DNA of 15,077 nt from JAGVVZ01 sp964373165 (GTDB lineage: Archaea; Aenigmatarchaeota; Aenigmatarchaeia; CG10238-14), in contig CAYJTF010000020.1 of the NCBI GenBank assembly GCA_964373165.1, positions 1-15,077 of the forward strand, in the 5' to 3' direction. Made by a program: the position numbers and the translations under genes. This document shows, piece by piece, positions 12,293-15,077 of this stretch. Every line of letters starts with the position of its first letter. Within the stretch, counting starts at the first letter, position 1. The notes below the pieces were generated by a model. It did no database searches and was not told where the DNA came from. It worked only from the letters and a program-made list of their open reading frames with translations.

Positions 12293-13153
12293 ATGATTGA
12301 ATTTGTTTTGATATTGGTGGCTATGATAGGCTCGCTAATTTCTGGTGTGATTGATCTTAAAACTACTGAAATACCAGATCAGATACCTTATGCGATGATG
12401 GTGATAGGAATATTGGGTAATGCAATTAATTCTATGTTGGTTGGAAGCTATTGGCCCGTTTTAATGTCGTTCATTGTTGGTCTTGGATTTTTGGGAGTAG
12501 GTTTTTTATTTTATTATCTTGGACAATGGGGCGGAGGAGACGCGAAGTTACTTTCAGGAATAGGATTTTTATTGCCAACTCTTTCAGCAAAATATTCTGC
12601 TAAACTATTATTGCCTTTTCCATTAGCCTTTTTCTTCAATTTGTTTTTGGTAGGAGCGTTGTACATGATCGGCTACGCATTAGTCTTGTCCTTTATCAAT
12701 AGAAAGATTTGGCAGGTATTTTTTCATGATATTAAGGCCAATGCAAAAATGTTATTCATTCTTAATGTTTTAATAACTGTCGGCTTATTGCTCTTTGGTC
12801 TTATAGTTCTGAGAAATTTTATTTCGATGTCACTGATCCAGATGATTCGAGCAGAAATTGTAATAGTATTAGCCATATTTGGTTTATTTTTGATATGGAG
12901 GTTTACAAAAACAGTCGAAGACTTGGGTTTCAAGAAAAAGATACCCACTTCAAAATTAAGAGAAGGCGACATTCTACTAGAATCTAAACTATGGGAAGGC
13001 CTGACTTTGGAGCAAGTTAAAAAAGTAAAATCCTCTAGCAAGAAACATGTTTGGATAAAGGAGGGAGTGAGATTTGGATTGGCATTCCCCCTGGCTTTAT
13101 TGTTTACTCTGCTTGTCGGTGACGGAATTATCTTGATTCTGGGATTGATTTGA
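12293..13153 (+). CDS. Type IV prepilin/prearchaellin peptidase, A24 family
   Basis: This membrane aspartyl protease removes the class III signal peptide from pilins or archaellins on the cytoplasmic side. The 286-residue protein has about seven hydrophobic segments. Two catalytic aspartates are visible: D21 in ISGVIDLKTTEIPDQIPY, following the first helix, and D83 in the GxGD motif QWGGGDAKLL. The C-terminal half has a soluble stretch (KKIPTSKLREGDILLESKLW, then WEGLTLEQVKKVK) before KEGVRFGLAFPLALLFTLL, an extension seen in many archaeal members. The ATG at 12293 is preferred to the TTG at 12287. No pilin or archaellin gene with a class III signal is visible in the window. Confidence 0.88.
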   Translation: MIEFVLILVAMIGSLISGVIDLKTTEIPDQIPYAMMVIGILGNAINSMLVGSYWPVLMSFIVGLGFLGVGFLFYYLGQWGGGDAKLLSGIGFLLPTLSAKYSAKLLLPFPLAFFFNLFLVGALYMIGYALVLSFINRKIWQVFFHDIKANAKMLFILNVLITVGLLLFGLIVLRNFISMSLIQMIRAEIVIVLAIFGLFLIWRFTKTVEDLGFKKKIPTSKLREGDILLESKLWEGLTLEQVKKVKSSSKKHVWIKEGVRFGLAFPLALLFTLLVGDGIILILGLI

Positions 13154-13196
13154 TCTTCTAATAACGAATTTAAAATTATTTTTGCAAAGTAGAATC

Positions 13197-13501
13197 ATGG
13201 TTAAACTAGGTTCTGCTCAAGTAAAAATTCCTTATAGAGGAATGGAGTTTCAGGGGCATTTAGTTTATGGCAGCGAAAGACAATTGAAAAGAAAAGTTGT
13301 TCTGCCCATTTCAGTTTCATTGGAAGCATGTGCGCAGCTCATTATGTGACCCATGAAGTAGACCGAAGAGATTTTTTTAGGATAGGTATTGAAAGGGATA
13401 TACGGAGAATGAGAATAAGTGAAGTTCAGATAAGATCAAGATGGAATTTAGAGAGAATAAGAAAAGAGGCAAAAAGAGCGGAAAATGAGATTAAAGACTA
13501 A
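13197..13501 (+). pseudogene. Unknown ORF split by a frameshift (two overlapping frames)
   Basis: An ATG at 13197, preceded by a TATA-like GAATTTAAAATTATT (around 13166-13180), opens a 50-residue frame. It begins MVKLGSAQVKIPYRGMEFQG and runs to KRKVVLPISVSLEACAQ, with a stop at 13349. A second frame, shifted by -1, is open through the same bases. From an ATG at 13328 it gives 57 residues (MCAAHYVTHEVDRRDFFRIG, then a basic helix ending EAKRAENEIKD) to a TAA at 13501. Read across the shift, the two give one sensible protein of about 100 residues. The A-rich AAAAGAAAAG at 13287-13296 is a place where a base could have been lost or gained, by mutation or sequencing error. Two separate overlapping genes or a programmed -1 shift cannot be excluded. 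Family unknown. Confidence 0.45.
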
Positions 13502-13675
13502 AGTTTCCGACGACTGGTTTCTCTAAGGCGAGAAAATCTTTAGGTTTCATCTGAACTGATTTGATATGGCTGCCGACGTTGAAGGCCACCGGCTCGTGTT
13601 CAAAAAGCTGGTAAATAATGCCATTTTCATCAAGCAGTTTTTGATTTTCTCAAAAACCAAAGAGATTTCAATCAT
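13491..13675 (-). pseudogene. Frameshifted small ORF coupled to the YezG-like gene
   Basis: An ATG at 13675 starts two bases after the stop of the YezG-like gene (TAA-AG-ATG) and gives MIEISLVFEKIKNC. In the next frame an open stretch runs KLLDENGIIYQLFEHEPV, then AFNVGSHIKSVQMKPKDF and LALEKPVVGNFSL to a TAA at 13491. Neither frame alone is convincing, but dropping one base from the A5 run near 13636-13640 joins them as ...EKIKKLLDENG..., about 60 residues. The part LLDENGIIYQLFEHEPV superficially resembles the beginning of YbaK/ProX-type tRNA-editing domains, but the rest does not, so I do not assign it. It converges with the plus-strand ORF ending at 13501 and overlaps it by 11 bases. Confidence 0.4.
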
Positions 13676-13677
13676 CT

Positions 13678-13977
13678 TTAGTAGTCGTATTTAACATCAA
13701 ATTTCCCGTCATTTCCGACAGTAAAGACAGCTTTTTTAAGAAGTCCTTTTTGAGCGTTGGAATTTAGTTTTTGCAGTTTCAAAAGTAAGGAATGAGTCTG
13801 TATCGGCGATTTGAAACTTTTTACTATACCGTTATAAGTAAAATTACCTTTCAAGGTTAATACGCCGGTTCCAAATTCTGCCGTCAGTTGAATCTGCTCC
13901 CAAGGAGAAATAACTACCTCGGTTAAAGATTTTAATATCTTATTTATTAATTCTTGCGATTGGTCAAAGTAGTCCAT
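13678..13977 (-). CDS. YezG-like (DUF600) immunity/antitoxin-type protein
   Basis: The 99-residue protein has an N-terminal helix (DYFDQSQELINKILKSLTEV), a segment VVISPWEQIQLTAEFGTGV that reads as the strand following W-E-x-I/V, and a C-terminal FTVGNDGKFDVKYDY (residues 85-99). The ending T-x-x-x-DGKF-x-x-x-YDY is the hallmark of YezG-like proteins, best known in bacteria as immunity partners of LXG-type secreted toxins. No LXG or nuclease toxin gene is visible nearby. The protein is shorter than many members (about 150), so the match is to the general pattern. The ATG overlaps a 13-base direct repeat. Identification rests on my recall of the family ending, without a search. Confidence 0.5.
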   Translation of the reverse strand: MDYFDQSQELINKILKSLTEVVISPWEQIQLTAEFGTGVLTLKGNFTYNGIVKSFKSPIQTHSLLLKLQKLNSNAQKGLLKKAVFTVGNDGKFDVKYDY

Positions 13978-14003
13978 GGTTAATCAATTAATGGTTAATC
14001 AAT
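13976..14003. repeat. 13-bp tandem direct repeat at the YezG-like start
   Basis: ATGGTTAATCAAT occurs at 13976-13988 and again at 13991-14003, with TA between. The first copy overlaps the start codon of the minus-strand YezG-like gene, so the second lies in its upstream region. It could be a control site or a slippage duplication. Confidence 0.8.
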
Positions 14004-14150
14004 CAGATATTAATAATTTTCTCAAAAACCGGGCTGGTTTTAATTCACAGAGAGCAGGATGGAAGTTTTGAACTCGAATTGCCTATAAGTTCCAGACATA
14101 TTCGTGAAGCAAAAAAAGAGGCAGCAGATTTCATAAGCGCTTTCAAATAA
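13992..14150 (+). pseudogene. Gene remnant without start codon
   Basis: A plus-strand frame open from 13992 to the TAA at 14148-14150 ends in a normal-looking protein tail: HREQDGSFELELPISSRHIR, then EAKKEAADFISAFK. No ATG, GTG or TTG in frame lies early enough to make a whole protein, so it appears to be the 3' end of a gene whose front has been lost or shifted out of frame. The LPIS motif and the final basic/acidic helix faintly recall the ORF at 13197-13501 (VVLPISVS and a terminal KEAKRAENE helix), so it may be a fragment of a related gene. Weak evidence. Confidence 0.3.
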
Positions 14151-14162
14151 TCACTATATTAG

Positions 14163-15077
14163 CTAGTACATCATGAAGTCCCTAAGAATAAGAGCACTCA
14201 TTCTGCTTAGTTGATCAGCCAAATCAATTATGTTTGTTAGGTGTTCACTAGGCTGTAAATTTTTGTCTTCAATATTTAATTTTGTCTCGAATCTTCTGAC
14301 GTAAAGATCTATTACCCTTTCAATATCCCTTTCCTTTATCGCGGATTTTATCGACTTAAAATTTTTCGACCATTTTCTAAGATATTCATCTAAAATTTTA
14401 TTCAGTCTTTCATTTTTTTCAAATGTTTTATAATGAAATTTTTTCATGCCTCTTGTAGTTTCTGTGTTTAACAGGTAACTTATTCCTATTAATATGGTTC
14501 CTATCATATCCAAACTTCTAATAATCCTGGAAATTACTAATATTTGATTAGTCGTCTTTTTTAATTTTCCCAAATATATTGAATCTTTCAAAGCCATATT
14601 ACAGCACCTGTAGGCCAAATTATGATTTCGAATTATTATCGAGTCTCTGTTAAGCACTTTATCTCCAATATTAGAACCTTCTGAAATATGTAAAATAATA
14701 TCGTTTGTCATGATTGTTGTGAAAGAAAACATCTGATTCACAATTTTATCTAAATCCACATCTTCTGGTTTTAAGAGATCAGTGATTATTATTTGATCTT
14801 TTTTTTGTTCGGTAACTTCTAAACCAACAACACGTTTATGCATCATCACAAGAAAATCCATTTGCACGTCACTAATACTTCCCGCAAGGATTATTTTTTT
14901 GTATCCCTTGAAATATGCTCTGAGTATTTTATAATATATCTTGTCAGCGGTCATATCTTTTGTTATAAATATGGTCGTCTCGTCCTCTAGTCTTTTCATG
15001 TCTCCGGGAATTATTTTTAATATCCCGTCTTCAGTTTCTTCTACACTGATCTCCCTTTTTTTATCTATGTCGAATCT
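14163..15077 (-). CDS. AbrB-PhoU-type phosphate uptake regulator, 5'-truncated
   Basis: The frame is open through the right edge of the window, so 304 residues are visible and the beginning is missing. The edge residues RFDIDKKREISVEETEDGIL look like the end of a SpoVT/AbrB-like DNA-binding domain (the K-x-G-D/R-E-I-x-V-E-E-T-E-D-G-I-L pattern of archaeal PhoU homologues). A middle region and two PhoU-like helical segments follow, e.g. NHNLAYRCCNMALKDSIYLG, IIRSLDMIGTILIGISYLLN and the C-terminal NIIDLADQLSRMSALILRD. In archaea this architecture is annotated as a phosphate-uptake regulator. No pst transporter genes are in the window, so the target is unknown. An ATG at 14999 is internal; the longer frame is preferred because the upstream part continues the domain. 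Confidence 0.75.
   Translation of the reverse strand, partial: RFDIDKKREISVEETEDGILKIIPGDMKRLEDETTIFITKDMTADKIYYKILRAYFKGYKKIILAGSISDVQMDFLVMMHKRVVGLEVTEQKKDQIIITDLLKPEDVDLDKIVNQMFSFTTIMTNDIILHISEGSNIGDKVLNRDSIIIRNHNLAYRCCNMALKDSIYLGKLKKTTNQILVISRIIRSLDMIGTILIGISYLLNTETTRGMKKFHYKTFEKNERLNKILDEYLRKWSKNFKSIKSAIKERDIERVIDLYVRRFETKLNIEDKNLQPSEHLTNIIDLADQLSRMSALILRDFMMY

Noticed and set aside
13491..13675. Assignment of the frameshifted ORF to YbaK/ProX tRNA-editing proteins
   Set aside because: Only about 17 residues look similar; the remainder lacks the family's conserved segments.
1..15077. CRISPR array, tRNA, rRNA or insertion sequence
   Set aside because: I saw no regularly spaced repeats, tRNA-like fold, rRNA sequence or transposase; the only short repeats are those listed.

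Overview
The window is a low-GC archaeal chromosome segment built around the conserved ribosomal-protein gene cluster (S10/spc type). The archaeal signatures are: uL3 in its long archaeal/eukaryotic form, eIF1/SUI1, the RNase P subunit Rpp29, eS4, the order L14-L24-S4e-L5-S14, Shine-Dalgarno sites of the GGTGAT type, and BRE/TATA promoters with leaderless or short-leader starts. An exact run of 100 N (3418-3517) is a placeholder gap, so this is probably a draft or metagenome-derived assembly. Small proteins and an interrupted operon would fit a DPANN-type lineage, but I cannot fix the phylum from sequence alone.

Layout. 1-486 is the end of a membrane protein. 568-3320 holds L3-L4-L23-L2, tightly packed. 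At 3401-4028 an unrecognised C-terminally anchored membrane protein, cut by the gap, separates L2 from S19 (4086-4472). A two-helix membrane protein on the opposite strand (4495-4731) separates S19 from L22-S3-L29 (4856-6016). eIF1 follows (6103-6411). Then comes an accessory insert: a stand-alone OmpR-type winged-helix regulator (minus, 6431-6718) divergent from a secreted HExxH metallopeptidase (6826-7770), which converges on a protein-L-isoaspartate methyltransferase (minus, 7741-8412). Rpp29, an unknown 77-residue protein, S17 and L14 occupy 8474-9783. Two tiny cysteine-rich proteins lie on the minus strand at 9787-10066. L24, S4e, L5, an unknown 55-60-residue protein and S14 fill 10282-12215. 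The usual continuation (S8, L6, L32e and so on to SecY) is absent. Instead there is a type IV prepilin/prearchaellin peptidase (12293-13153), a degraded-looking accessory patch with frameshifted ORFs and a YezG-like (DUF600) immunity/antitoxin-like protein (13197-14150), and the 5'-truncated end of an AbrB-PhoU-type regulator (minus, 14163-15077).

How it works together. Most genes make ribosomal proteins, an initiation factor and an RNase P subunit, so the core is a translation superoperon. It is broken at almost every classical seam by accessory genes, and each broken segment appears to have its own promoter. A recurring AAAACCTT-plus-TATA element precedes L3, L14 and L24.

The best candidate for a distinct undescribed system is the divergent regulator/secreted-protease pair at 6431-7770. 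Two near-identical 14-bp inverted repeats (TTACTA-4-GTAA) lie in its shared control region, one over each promoter. Second in interest are the coupled zinc-finger-like mini-proteins between L14 and L24, and the YezG-like two-gene unit with its frameshifted partner.
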